This document shows positions 17,564 through 27,400 of a DNA stretch of 64,000 bases, one piece after another. A program made the position numbers and the translations under genes. Source of the stretch: Thiolinea disciformis DSM 14473 (GTDB taxonomy: Bacteria; Pseudomonadota; Gammaproteobacteria; Thiotrichales; Thiotrichaceae); NCBI RefSeq assembly GCF_000371925.1, contig NZ_AQVE01000015.1, positions 1 through 64,000 of the forward strand. The letters are read 5' to 3'. Positions within the stretch are counted from its first letter, which is position 1. The number at the start of each line of letters is the position of its first letter. The notes beneath the pieces are model-generated. The model was not told the origin of the DNA and searched no databases. It saw nothing but the letters and a program-made list of their open reading frames with translations.

Positions 17564-20500
17564 TTAGTCAACCTTAACACTAAATAGAACGGTTGCTTTT
17601 TCACCGGGCTGCAAAGTACCACCAGTGTTTGAGGTAGCACCTGTACCCACATAGAAGGTCACTGTACCTTTGTCATAATCACTGGTGTCTGCGTCAACTG
17701 CATCAGATTGAACCGCCAATGCTGCACCACTACCCAAGCCATATTTCAAACTACCTGGTAGGTAGGTGGTATAGGCTGTCACGGTATCGCGGATGATTAC
17801 GTTTTTCGCATCGCTAGTACCTTGGTTTTCGGCTTCAATGCGCCACATAGCACATTCACCCGGAGCTACTGCTGAAGTGGTAGCGGATAGGCTGACTGCA
17901 AAGGCAGAATCAGCAATACCATCACAGCCATTATCTAAGGCAACGGTTTTGGTGAGACGTACTTGGCCTAAACCTAAAATGCTGGTTACGTCTTGTACTG
18001 TTGTAGTAGGGCCAGTAGTGTCTTCAGTCACAGTGCCAGTACCAGGGCCAGGGCCAGGGCCAGGAGTAACAACCACGCTGGTGGCAGTAACGGTGAGTGT
18101 ATCACTACTACCCGGAGCAGCATCACTCGGTGAGTATACAGTCGGTGTTAAAGTGATAGAAACGCCAGCCGGTAAGGTAACCTCTGGGAGGCCGTCACCA
18201 TCCTCATCAGTAACAGGAACACTCACTGGCGCGCCAGAAGCATCAAAACCTTTAATGGTATCAGTGCCTGGAATTAACTGGGCTAAGGTTTTATCAGGAA
18301 CGCCATCACCGGTTGTATCAACCATGACATTGTTATTCCAGTTGTCAGTTCCTTTAGAATTTTTACTGCTTAACTCAACGGTTTCTTCGGTATTACCAGT
18401 GTTGTCCAAGGTATGGTCATAACTTACAGAACCACCGGGCTGAATCTGGTTAGTCCCTGGAGGTGTTAAACTAATATCGCGGAAAGAGCTAACATCAATG
18501 GCATCCAACATAATATCGGAAGCACCGGTGTTATTAGATACCATGCGGATGAATAAGGGTTGGTCACCGTCACCATCGCCATTAGCATCTAAAGTCTCTA
18601 GTGTTGCTGGAGTACCATCATTATCAGCAACGTAGTCCGCTAAAGCAAGGGCAGGATCACTGGGTAACTTAACAACTGCTACATAAGCACGATCAAAAGC
18701 ACCGCCTGGTAATAATTCAGTACCTGTAATAGCGCTACCAATTGGATTGCCACTGGCATCAGCTTTATAGAATTTTACGGTCCAACCGGTTGGTAAAGCG
18801 CCCAAAGTCGAACCATTCCAAGAGCTACCAATGCTGAATTGGAAGGAGTCAGCCGCGCCCGAATCATTATCGACATAGAATGGGATATTGACTGTGCTGC
18901 CAATCATAACATCATTGAAGAGCGGACGTGAACCCGCATCGGTAGTCGCTGTTACTGCACCATTATTAATAGCGTAAGGGGCTGCGCCTAGGTCGTCGTT
19001 ATTAATACCTGCGGTTGAGACAGTGCTCGCCGCATCTTTAATATCCGCCCCCGGCGATGCAATGCTATTTAACTTCAAAGTGGTATTATCACTGACTGGG
19101 GTCGTGGATGGATCGCCCGCAGAAGTTGCTTTCAAAGTTGCTGTATAACCCAGAGGGTTTGCGGTATAGGTAGTCGGCAGAACCGCTTTCACCATGACTT
19201 GACGAGTATCGCCAGCAGGTAATAGGCCTGTATCTGGACCGGTTTCCCCATTGGTATCCACTAATTGTACAGTACCCGCTGCATTCCAAATGGTAAAAGT
19301 TGTACCATCAGGGAAAAGAGGGGCGTTAGGAATACCATTAATTACAGTACCATTAGTTACGGATAATTCTAAAGTATCTGGTCCAGAGCCATTGTTGGTC
19401 ACATCAACTAAGAACTCAACGACGCCACCAGCGGGTGCATTGTCTACTAATTGTGTATTATTTAAGGTTGTATCGTCGTCTTCGCCTGCTGTCCCTGTAT
19501 CAGCGGTATCAAGCGCATAGACTTGTGGTAATACTGTTTGGGTTGGATTGGATGGAATAGGGTCATCTAGTGTACCGTCTCCATTTAAATCGGCTTCTAC
19601 CCAAGCTTTATTGCGGACGATATCGCCAGCTGATCCAGGGATAGTGTTGTTATTGAAGGTGGCAGGATCATACTCAACCGTGAAGGTGACGCTGACGGTT
19701 TGGCCAGGAGCGATACTGGCGTCCTGTGCGAAGATACCTGCTACAGATGACTCAAAAGCTCCTCCACTGTTATTGAGATCTTCGCCAATTTTTGTTTCAT
19801 CTATAGTAACAGGGTCTGATTGATCGCCATTGCGATTAACATCTTTACCAAGGGTGCTTTCGTTAGTGGGGGTTATAGTCGGCAGAATATCGCCATTAGA
19901 CGCTAATAGACCTGAGGCACTAGAACTAACATAAGTTGTTTGATCTGGGAAAGCATCATAGATATTGACATCAAGAGCGGGTAAATTACCCGTATTGGTT
20001 AAAGTTAAGGTATAAACAATTTTTGGTTTATCGCCAACGATTAGAGGGTCAGCTGCTTTATAGACTGCTGATTTTGTATAGTTTAATACCGCTTGATCAG
20101 AGATAGTGATTAAAGTCTGGTTAGTACCCTCTTTTGCGTCACGACCATCGCTGCTGGTAGTGTCATTGACGGGCGTGCTACTTGCTGCAATAGCGTTTAA
20201 GATAACGCCCAATTGTTTACCAGCGGCAACACTACTTGGTACAGGAACTGCAATGACTAATTCAGCACTTTTGCCAGCGGCTAGCGTAATCGTGCCGTTG
20301 TTTGGAATCAGTTGCTCGCCCGGATCAGCCAAGCCGTTACCATTGGTGTCTAGGTAAATTTTAGGCGCGCTCGCTGCATCAATACCCCTACCCACAGCCT
20401 CAATACTATTGTCATTACCTACGGTAAGTGTATAGGTATCAGAACCATTACCGGTATTGGTTAAGGTATGTTGGATATAAACCATCTGGCCTGCCGACGC

Positions 20501-20740
20501 CGTTTTGGTATTATCCGAAGCAATTTCAGCGGAGTAAACTTGCTTAACCGTAATAACCGCTTCATTGGATTGAGCAGTATATTTATTACCGTTCACATCT
20601 TGATACGTGACCGTTGCTAAGTTCTTGATCAGTGTGCCAGCGGCGGTTGCAGCAACAGCGGGAGCTACATAGGTTACAAGGCCACCCACTAACAATGCAG
20701 AAGCGCACAGTTGGCTGAGTTTGTTTTTATTATAAGTCAT
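17564..20740 (-). CDS. Secreted DUF11/CARDB-like repeat surface protein (1058 aa)
   Basis: The ATG at 20740 gives a classic signal peptide (MTYNKNKLSQLCASALLVGG, ending PAVAA). A GTG three codons earlier is open but has no room for a ribosome-binding site. The N-terminal module (TLIKNLATVTYQD, VYIQHTLTNTGNGSDTY) matches those of the 886- and 2042-residue proteins. At least four further DUF11/CARDB-like sandwiches follow, with calcium-loop-like DTNGNGLADPGE and DTTGDGVPDK motifs. A Pro-Gly repeat linker (PGPGPGPGTG) sits near residue 895. The C-terminal module carries the cysteine pair DNGCDG / APGECAMWR and ends FSVKVD. It is probably a major structural component of an extracellular layer or fibre. 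It lies downstream of the 177-residue gene in the same operon. The family is known only as a repeat class; no specific function can be assigned. Confidence 0.85.
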   Translation of the reverse strand: MTYNKNKLSQLCASALLVGGLVTYVAPAVAATAAGTLIKNLATVTYQDVNGNKYTAQSNEAVITVKQVYSAEIASDNTKTASAGQMVYIQHTLTNTGNGSDTYTLTVGNDNSIEAVGRGIDAASAPKIYLDTNGNGLADPGEQLIPNNGTITLAAGKSAELVIAVPVPSSVAAGKQLGVILNAIAASSTPVNDTTSSDGRDAKEGTNQTLITISDQAVLNYTKSAVYKAADPLIVGDKPKIVYTLTLTNTGNLPALDVNIYDAFPDQTTYVSSSASGLLASNGDILPTITPTNESTLGKDVNRNGDQSDPVTIDETKIGEDLNNSGGAFESSVAGIFAQDASIAPGQTVSVTFTVEYDPATFNNNTIPGSAGDIVRNKAWVEADLNGDGTLDDPIPSNPTQTVLPQVYALDTADTGTAGEDDDTTLNNTQLVDNAPAGGVVEFLVDVTNNGSGPDTLELSVTNGTVINGIPNAPLFPDGTTFTIWNAAGTVQLVDTNGETGPDTGLLPAGDTRQVMVKAVLPTTYTANPLGYTATLKATSAGDPSTTPVSDNTTLKLNSIASPGADIKDAASTVSTAGINNDDLGAAPYAINNGAVTATTDAGSRPLFNDVMIGSTVNIPFYVDNDSGAADSFQFSIGSSWNGSTLGALPTGWTVKFYKADASGNPIGSAITGTELLPGGAFDRAYVAVVKLPSDPALALADYVADNDGTPATLETLDANGDGDGDQPLFIRMVSNNTGASDIMLDAIDVSSFRDISLTPPGTNQIQPGGSVSYDHTLDNTGNTEETVELSSKNSKGTDNWNNNVMVDTTGDGVPDKTLAQLIPGTDTIKGFDASGAPVSVPVTDEDGDGLPEVTLPAGVSITLTPTVYSPSDAAPGSSDTLTVTATSVVVTPGPGPGPGTGTVTEDTTGPTTTVQDVTSILGLGQVRLTKTVALDNGCDGIADSAFAVSLSATTSAVAPGECAMWRIEAENQGTSDAKNVIIRDTVTAYTTYLPGSLKYGLGSGAALAVQSDAVDADTSDYDKGTVTFYVGTGATSNTGGTLQPGEKATVLFSVKVD

Positions 20741-20794
20741 TATAAACACGCTCTATAATAGATGAGTTATTATTGTAGGGGTATGGAAATACGT

Positions 20795-21328
20795 TTATTT
20801 TACTAAAGAACGATAAGCAAATTGTTTAGTGGTGTTTGCAGCCAATGGCTCTTGCATCACCCAGCGAAGGTGAGTGTATTTTTCTGGAGAAATAATGGTT
20901 TCTACTTTTTTACCAGCTTCATTGGTAACGATGCGTTTGACTGGTTCTTTTTCAAACGTTTTGCCACCATCAATACTCACTTCTAAATTCGCCTTTGCTT
21001 GTGCACGAGCGCTTTTAGCAATGTAGTGAGTCGCTGCAGGCACTGGCCCAGTCACTACTAAACCTTTCAGTGCTTTATCACTAACATTTTGATAAGTGAG
21101 TTTGTACTCAACGGTTTGGCCGGGTTCGACTTCTGTCGCTGCTTGTAAAGTTTCTTTGCCTTTTGCATCCACAGAAACTACATAAGCAGCCATACTATTT
21201 TGTAATGGTGATTTACTTTGGGTATTAGCTAAAGCAATACCGCCCGCGATAATCGAAGCTGCTACAGCTACATAAACATAGTCACGTTTTTTGAATAATT
21301 GAACGTGCGATAACACTTTAGAAAGCAT
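20795..21328 (-). CDS. Small membrane-anchored or secreted single DUF11-domain protein (177 aa)
   Basis: An N-terminal basic stretch is followed by one hydrophobic segment (about 18-34, VYVAVAASIIAGGIALA), which is either a signal peptide or an anchor. The remainder is a single DUF11-like beta-sandwich (EVEPGQTVEYKLTYQNVSDK, then GPVPAATHYIAKSA). No cysteines were seen in the exported part. It is the first gene of the surface operon, 54 nt ahead of the ATG of the 1058-residue gene, and an extended -10 promoter lies about 75 nt upstream of its start. A small single-domain member ahead of very large multi-domain members suggests a minor subunit, cap or adaptor, but this is inference. Confidence 0.8.
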   Translation of the reverse strand: MLSKVLSHVQLFKKRDYVYVAVAASIIAGGIALANTQSKSPLQNSMAAYVVSVDAKGKETLQAATEVEPGQTVEYKLTYQNVSDKALKGLVVTGPVPAATHYIAKSARAQAKANLEVSIDGGKTFEKEPVKRIVTNEAGKKVETIISPEKYTHLRWVMQEPLAANTTKQFAYRSLVK

Positions 21329-21403
21329 AGATACACCCTGACTAAGTAATTGTTGACATAATTTTTATGATTGGGTGATGTCTCAACATCAGCACACAAC
21401 TAA

Positions 21404-21412
21404 AGTATAACA
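21404..21412 (-). promoter_or_regulatory. Extended -10 promoter of the surface-protein operon
   Basis: On the minus strand TG-T-TATACT is an extended -10 box. No good -35 is spaced 17 bp upstream, which is acceptable for extended -10 promoters. It is the only strong promoter-like signal in the 132-bp gap ahead of the 177-residue gene. Confidence 0.5.
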
Positions 21413-21460
21413 AAAGACTACCTAAAGGCTATGTAAAGCAGATGAGCGGAAAAGCGGATT

Positions 21461-22156
21461 TTAGGAGGGTAAAAAGCGTGCCGCGATAATTCGATAGGTT
21501 TCTACACTCAATAAAGTGTCCCAAAATTGTACAGAGCTAGGGGTAAAAAACCAAACAAAGAGGGTTGTGCCGACTAATATTAATGATTTATACGGCTTGC
21601 TGGGATCTAATATTTTCAAGGCGGTTCCGAAAGAACGTTTCACCTTATAATTCATAAAATCAACGCTATAGATTTCATCTAATACTAAATGTAACAAAAA
21701 ACCCAGTAGTAGAAAAAAGCCAATCAGCCAAGAAGTGAAGGCATTTTTATCTAGCCAATGAAAACAAATGGCCGCGGTTGAAAACATAGCAAACAAGGCT
21801 GCGACTAAGGTATGAATAGAGCCACGGTGCGTGGTGTAGTTATAAAATATCTGCCAAAACACGTAACGAATTCCGACAAACGTACCCAATCCGACTAGCC
21901 AAAGCTCTGCAATGGACATACTTTTGTCCATAGAAAAAACCAACATGAAGGCGACAAAGATGCCAATCAGTGAAAAAAGTATCTTGCTGGGGTGAGAACG
22001 TTGCAGGTCGACATCTGGTAAAATACCACCAATCGTCCCGACCAAGGCCAAATTTAAGGCATCGCGCGAATCTACGAAGCCGACTTGTAGACATAAAATC
22101 GATAGTAAGCCTGAGCCTGCTGCTGCCCAAGTAATATGTGTTTGGAAGTTAGCCAT
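21461..22156 (-). CDS. YdjM/DUF457-type membrane-bound metal-dependent hydrolase-like protein
   Basis: About 231 residues starting at MANFQTHITWAAAGSG. The longer frame (from 22225) is rejected because the ATG at 22156 shares its A with the stop codon of the upstream gene (TAATG). This arrangement signals translational coupling. The sequence has an N-terminal histidine, GGILPDVDLQRSHP, YTTHRGSIHTL and HLVLDEIYSVD. These acidic and histidine motifs between 5-6 hydrophobic segments are the hallmark of the YdjM (LexA-regulated inner-membrane) family. The biochemical role of the family is not settled. It sits directly downstream of plsY and is convergent with nothing on its left, where the surface operon promoter begins. 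Confidence 0.75.
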   Translation of the reverse strand: MANFQTHITWAAAGSGLLSILCLQVGFVDSRDALNLALVGTIGGILPDVDLQRSHPSKILFSLIGIFVAFMLVFSMDKSMSIAELWLVGLGTFVGIRYVFWQIFYNYTTHRGSIHTLVAALFAMFSTAAICFHWLDKNAFTSWLIGFFLLLGFLLHLVLDEIYSVDFMNYKVKRSFGTALKILDPSKPYKSLILVGTTLFVWFFTPSSVQFWDTLLSVETYRIIAARFLPS

Positions 22157-22743
22157 TAGGATTTCGTTTTGATCAGGCTTTCTTTGCCATTTAATAAGTT
22201 GCGAATATTGGATTGATGACGCCAAAAGATCAGTAAGGTTACTACGATTAGGCCGCTAAATAAGCGCCCATCGTGGGTGAAAACGTAAAAATAAAATGGT
22301 GCTAAAGCAGTCGCGACTAAGGCAGCCAATGAGGAAATTTTCAGTACCTTCGCGACAAATAGCCATGTTGCAGCGACGATCAGCCCAGCCCATAGGTTTA
22401 AACCCGCATAAATACCCAAAGCGGTCGCCACACCTTTGCCACCTTTAAACCCATAATATAAGGGATAGAGATGGCCGAAGAAGGCGGCAAAGCCAATTAA
22501 AAATAATTCAAAGCCTTCAAAGCCTAGCCAGCGACCGATTAAGACAGGCACTAAACCCTTGAGCATATCTCCAATCAGTGTAATCATCGCCGCTTTTTTG
22601 CCACCGATGCGTAATACATTGGTAGCGCCCGGATTTTTCGAGCCATCCGTGCGTGGATCCGGTAAGCCCATTAATTGGCAGGTAATAATCGCAGTGGAGA
22701 TTGAGCCAAGTAAGTAAGCTAGTACGATTAAAGCAAAAAGCAT
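22156..22743 (-). CDS. plsY: Glycerol-3-phosphate acyltransferase PlsY
   Basis: PlsY transfers an acyl group from acyl-phosphate to glycerol-3-phosphate in the inner membrane, the first step of phospholipid synthesis. The start MLFALIVLAYLLGS (195 aa) is preceded by AGGA at a good distance. The in-frame extension to 22803 adds a non-hydrophobic tail that overlaps bioH. The family signatures are present: LLGSISTA near the N-terminus, GSKNPGATNVLR, and GFKGGKGVATALG, with about five membrane segments. It is divergent from bioH across a short gap and coupled to the YdjM-like gene by a TAATG overlap. Confidence 0.95.
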   Translation of the reverse strand: MLFALIVLAYLLGSISTAIITCQLMGLPDPRTDGSKNPGATNVLRIGGKKAAMITLIGDMLKGLVPVLIGRWLGFEGFELFLIGFAAFFGHLYPLYYGFKGGKGVATALGIYAGLNLWAGLIVAATWLFVAKVLKISSLAALVATALAPFYFYVFTHDGRLFSGLIVVTLLIFWRHQSNIRNLLNGKESLIKTKS

Positions 22744-22805
22744 GAAATAATCCTGTCGTGTTGGGTACTCAATAGCGTCGTCATCATAGCTTGAAAGGAT
22801 CAATC

Positions 22806-23570
22806 TTGTCGCAGATTTTTACATTGACTGAAGGCCAAGGCAGGCCATTGGTGGTACTGCATGGCTGGGGCATGAACCATCATGCTTGGCAGCCCATCCG
22901 TACTGCTTTAACACAACGTTATCAGGTAACTTGGGTTGATTTGCCGGGGCATGGATTGAGTGTTGAAATGCCCATGCAGTCATTGGAGCAAGTAGTCGAA
23001 GATTTAAAACCTTTGCTGCCGAACGATGCTTTAATCATAGGTTGGTCTTTGGGCGGCATTATTGCGCAAGCGCTAGCACATGATTTACCCAAGCAGGTGC
23101 GCGGCTTACTTTTAGTCACTAGCACGCCCTGTTTTGTCGCATCGCCTATGTGGCCTTATGGTTTAGCAGAGTCGGTTTTGACAGGCTTTGCGGAGAATTT
23201 ACAAAGTGATTATGCGGGAACAGTGAAGCGTTTTTTCGCGCTCCAATTCATGGGCGTGCGTAATGATCCACAAGTTGTGAATCAATTGCGTGATCAGATT
23301 CTAAGCCTGCTTGCTAGCCCTGATGCGTTGCAAGTCGGTTTGGAGATTTTGCATACCGCAGATCGGCGCGCATTTCCGATCAAGCAGCCCAGTTTATGGC
23401 TATTAGGGCGCTTGGATAAGCTGATTCCTGCAAGCTTAGCACAAGGCCTGAGTGCTTTAGGTTATCAGCATATTCACGTGATGCAGAAAGCGGCGCATAT
23501 GCCTTTTGTCACTCATCCTGATGAATTTCTTGCTTTAATTGATCAATTTATTATGAATCATTGCTCATGA
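22806..23570 (+). CDS. bioH: Pimeloyl-ACP methyl ester carboxylesterase BioH
   Basis: BioH removes the methyl group from pimeloyl-ACP methyl ester to end the BioC-BioH route to the biotin precursor. It is an alpha/beta hydrolase with oxyanion HGWGMN, nucleophile elbow GWSLGG (Ser about 81), acid LGRLDK (Asp about 205) and histidine AAHMPF (His about 233). I chose the TTG at 22806 because AAAGGA lies six bases before it. The TTG at 22791 has no ribosome-binding site. The stop overlaps the bioC start as ATGA, so the two genes are translationally coupled, which fits their consecutive roles. Confidence 0.93.
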   Translation: MSQIFTLTEGQGRPLVVLHGWGMNHHAWQPIRTALTQRYQVTWVDLPGHGLSVEMPMQSLEQVVEDLKPLLPNDALIIGWSLGGIIAQALAHDLPKQVRGLLLVTSTPCFVASPMWPYGLAESVLTGFAENLQSDYAGTVKRFFALQFMGVRNDPQVVNQLRDQILSLLASPDALQVGLEILHTADRRAFPIKQPSLWLLGRLDKLIPASLAQGLSALGYQHIHVMQKAAHMPFVTHPDEFLALIDQFIMNHCS

Positions 23571-24424
23571 AACTAGATCCCCAACGTCCTGACAGTGTTT
23601 TAGCGCGCCAACGTTTTGACCGTGCCGCACAGCATTATGATGCAGCCGCTGTCATTCAACGCGAGATTGGCACGCGTCTAATGGAGCGTTTAGATTATAT
23701 TCGGATGCAACCTGAGCGTTTACTGGATTTAGGTTGTGGTACAGGTTTGATTAGTGAGCAAGCGTTAAAGCGTTATGCGCTAACCCAGATCGTGAGTTTA
23801 GATCTGGCGACAAGCATGGTGGACTATACCCGTCAGCGCTTGGTGGCAGAGTCTCGGGTAGCAGGTGTCTGTGCTGATGCGAACGCATTACCTTTGCAAG
23901 ATAACAGTATAGATATGGTGTTATCGAATTTAATGTTGCAATGGTGCAATCATTTACCACAAGTTTTTGCTGAGTGTGCTCGAGTGTTACGCCCAGAAGG
24001 TTTGCTGATGTTTAGTACCTTAGGCCCAGATACTTTGCACGAGTTGCGCGATAGTTGGCGTCAAGTTGATGGCTATGCCCATACCAGCCGTTTTGAGGAT
24101 ATGCATAATATCGGTGATGCCCTGTTAGGGGCTGGTTTTCGTGATCCGGTTGTGGATCGTGAAGTGATTACCCTGACGTATGCCGAAGTACGTGGTTTAT
24201 TAGCCGATTTAAAAGGTATTGGCGCCAATAATGCCACCGTAGGGCGATCACGTGGTTTAACCGGTAAGCAGCGTTGGCAAGCGTTTTACCAAGCTTATGA
24301 GCAGTTTAAACAGCCCGATGGACGTTATCCTGCCACTTATGAAGTGATTTACGGTCATGCTTGGGCGCCGTTGATGAAGCCCTCGGCTAAACCAGAGCGC
24401 TTTATTCCTATTTATGCACGCTAA
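23567..24424 (+). CDS. bioC: Malonyl-ACP O-methyltransferase BioC
   Basis: BioC methylates the free carboxyl of malonyl-ACP, letting fatty acid synthase build pimeloyl-ACP for biotin. The SAM-binding motif LLDLGCGTGLIS is near residues 53-64. The N-terminal RQRFDRAAQHYDAAAVIQREIG and the central LSNLMLQWCNHLPQ are characteristic of BioC. The ATG at 23567 overlaps the bioH stop (ATGA); the upstream in-frame TTG is not needed. Other biotin genes (bioA, B, D, F) are not in the window. It converges on recB with only six bases between stops and no clear terminator. Confidence 0.94.
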   Translation: MKLDPQRPDSVLARQRFDRAAQHYDAAAVIQREIGTRLMERLDYIRMQPERLLDLGCGTGLISEQALKRYALTQIVSLDLATSMVDYTRQRLVAESRVAGVCADANALPLQDNSIDMVLSNLMLQWCNHLPQVFAECARVLRPEGLLMFSTLGPDTLHELRDSWRQVDGYAHTSRFEDMHNIGDALLGAGFRDPVVDREVITLTYAEVRGLLADLKGIGANNATVGRSRGLTGKQRWQAFYQAYEQFKQPDGRYPATYEVIYGHAWAPLMKPSAKPERFIPIYAR

Positions 24425-24430
24425 AATGCT

Positions 24431-27400
24431 TTAAGTTTTACGCGTTAGTAAGCGCTCCAAAGCTTCAATCAGACCGCGCTGGGGTTTATCAAAAAAGATG
24501 CCTTGTTGCGCCTGCGTTTTATGCATGCCGCGCAAAAATAAGTAAAAGACTCCCCCAACATGGGTTTCCCACGTGTAATCAGCTGAGCGCTGTTTTAAAT
24601 AGCGATGCAGCGCAACACAATAAATTAAATACTGTAAATAATAATGTGCCTCAGCCATCGCCTGCATAATCCCTTCAGGATGATAGTCAGTATAATTTTC
24701 ACCGAGGAGATTCGATTTATAATCAACGAGGTAATAGCGACCCTCATGACGAAACACGAGATCAATATAACCTTTGATAAAACCTTCTAGCTCAGTAGAT
24801 TTAAGTCGCTGTACCGCTGCACGAATCGCTAACCAATCAGCGGGCAAGTATGCTAACAGTACTTGTTGTAGATCGCTGAGGGTGAAATGCGTCACTGAAA
24901 AATAGAACTCTAACTCATCCAGCCGATCGGTTTTAGCAATATTACGTAAACACCAGTTTTGCTCAGCTAGCAACGGCGTTGTTAAGGTTTGTTCAATTAA
25001 TTGCTCCACGCAAGGACGCCAAGCCGCAGTAAAACCAGCCTGCGCCAACCCCGCCTCGATAATGTCACCTTGTGTGCGGAGCGGTTGGGTAAAATCTAAG
25101 TGCTCCAATAGGTGATGCAAACAAACACCCGCACGGCGTCCCGCTGGAAACTGCTTATAATCCTGTTGGCGCGTGTTAGTTTTACTGGGTAATTCCAAAC
25201 CCTCTACCACGTCATAATCAGGATACTCATCGTGTTGTCCTGCGCTTAGGCTACTGAAGCTAGCAATTTTTGCTCCCCGCGGGATGTGATGCTTGAATGC
25301 TCGACAAGACAGTGCGATTTGCTTAAGTGATGGTTCGTAGCGCAAAACCTCGCGACTATCCACTAAAACGTCATGGCTAATAGAGCCTTGCGAGTTTTTC
25401 GCTAAATTTCTTAATACTTGCTGCATCTCCGTTTGGCGCTGTGGATGTTTATTCGTTAATAATTCCGTCGCGTGTGGTAAATGCCCGTAAAGCAAATAAT
25501 TGAGTGCAGACTTGTAAGAGGCGGGTGACATATCACCACTCGCAACCACCAGCGTGCAGTGATACTGGGCGCGGGTCAGTGCTACATATAATAAGCGTAA
25601 ATCTTCGCTGTTTTGTTCCTGTTGATAGCTGGCTTTAGCCTGTTCTAATAAGTTTTCACTAGCTTGCAAACAACTATGACCCTCGGCCGCATTGTGCCAA
25701 GCAAACCAATGACTTTTAAGTGTTGATCTTGATTCTTTCCACAAAAATGGACAATACACAATCGGATATTGCAAGCCTTTACTTTTATGAATCGTCACGA
25801 TTTGCACGAGATTTTCATCACTTTCTAAGCGCAGTTGGTGCTCTTCGCTACTATTAAGGCTGCTTTGTTGCTTTAACCAGCGCAAGGTATTTTGTATTCC
25901 CCGCCAATCCCGTCGGGTTTGGGTATGAATCAATTCAGCGAGGTGCAAGATATTGGTTAAACGCCTCTCACCATCCACATAGGCTAATAAACGTTTACGC
26001 ACGCCGCGTTTATCTAAGAGCTTGCGCCACATAGGCATAAAGCCTTGTTTTAGCCACACATCATGCCAATAAGCGAAGTCCTCTAATTCACGGTCAAATT
26101 GCAGCGGATCTGCATCTAATACTAACAAACGATCTAAGGAGCCGCCGAGCATATCCGTGACTAAGGCGCGTCGTATCTTGGCAATTTGATTGGGTTCGGC
26201 AATAGCCGCCAAGATTAAACGTATTTCATGAGCCTCATGGGTTTCGAAAATGCTGAGTGGGGACTTTTGCGCACTGCTAATGCCACAAGCTTGTAGAGCA
26301 TCACGCATTAAACGCCCTTGGTTATGACTGCGCACGAGAATTGCAAAATCCCCACTACTCAGTGGGCGATTCCCCAAACTAGCACGTCCGGCTTGGCTTT
26401 CTTGTAGTAAGCGCGCAATGTCATTGGCAATAGCACGGGCTACTTGTTCGGCGACTTGGTTAGGGGTGGTTTTTTCTTCATTACCTTGCCAATCCCAAAG
26501 GCGCAAAGGGGCTAAAGGAGGCGTGCAGTGTAAATGGTCTATTACCGTGCCACCTGAGCTGACGGTTTCATAAATAATACGTTGTTCATTACGAAATGGA
26601 TCCTGAGAAGGGGTATATAACAAGTTGAAAGCATCTAAGAGTTGGGGTTGAGAACGGAAATTTCGTGCTAGGGTGTATTGCTGGGTGGCATCCACGCCTT
26701 GTGCCGCTTTTAGATAAGTATAAATATCAGCACCACGGAAGCTATAAATCGCTTGCTTGGGATCTCCCACGTAATACACCTGCCCATCACTATCACGATA
26801 AATCGACTCGAAAACGTCAAACTGTACCGGATCAGTATCCTGAAACTCATCAATGAGCGCGACCCGATAAGCTTGCGCCAACTGTTCTGCCAGCGGTGGG
26901 CGTGTCTGCAAAGCCTGCTGAACTTGAAGCAATAAATCATCAAAGGCTAAGATACCAGCTTGCCGTTTGCGCTCTGGTAATTGTTCGCGCAGCCAAATTA
27001 AAAAGTCATAACGTAATTGGTCTAATGAAGCTTGTTGTAGCTGCGTAACTTTTTCCAGATGTGGTAAGTAGGCAGCGATTTGATGAAAGAAAATATGATC
27101 CGGCGTCGTTTTTTTCTTATTCGTGCCTTTTTTTAGGGCTTCAGGCGTTAATTTACCAAGCGTTTCGACAATATTATCGACGTGATGTCCACTGAGAAAG
27201 CTTCCGAGTTGTGTCCAATAGCGTGTGCATTGTTCAACACTATAGGTCTTTTTAGTAAGCTGATCGGGCACTAACAGGCAGTCTAAAATGGATTGGGCTG
27301 AGCTTTGCCAAGTAGCAATCAATTGCTGCAGTTGCTGTTTGCACACTTGCTCGGCTTGGAGATATTCTTGTTCGTATAAGGTGGCTGGGCGAATCGGAAC

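Noticed and set aside
17793-18422. 209-codon plus-strand ORF
   Set aside because: Antisense to the 1058-residue surface protein; long only because the repeat protein avoids certain codons. Its Pro-Gly stretch is the complement of the real Gly-Pro linker.
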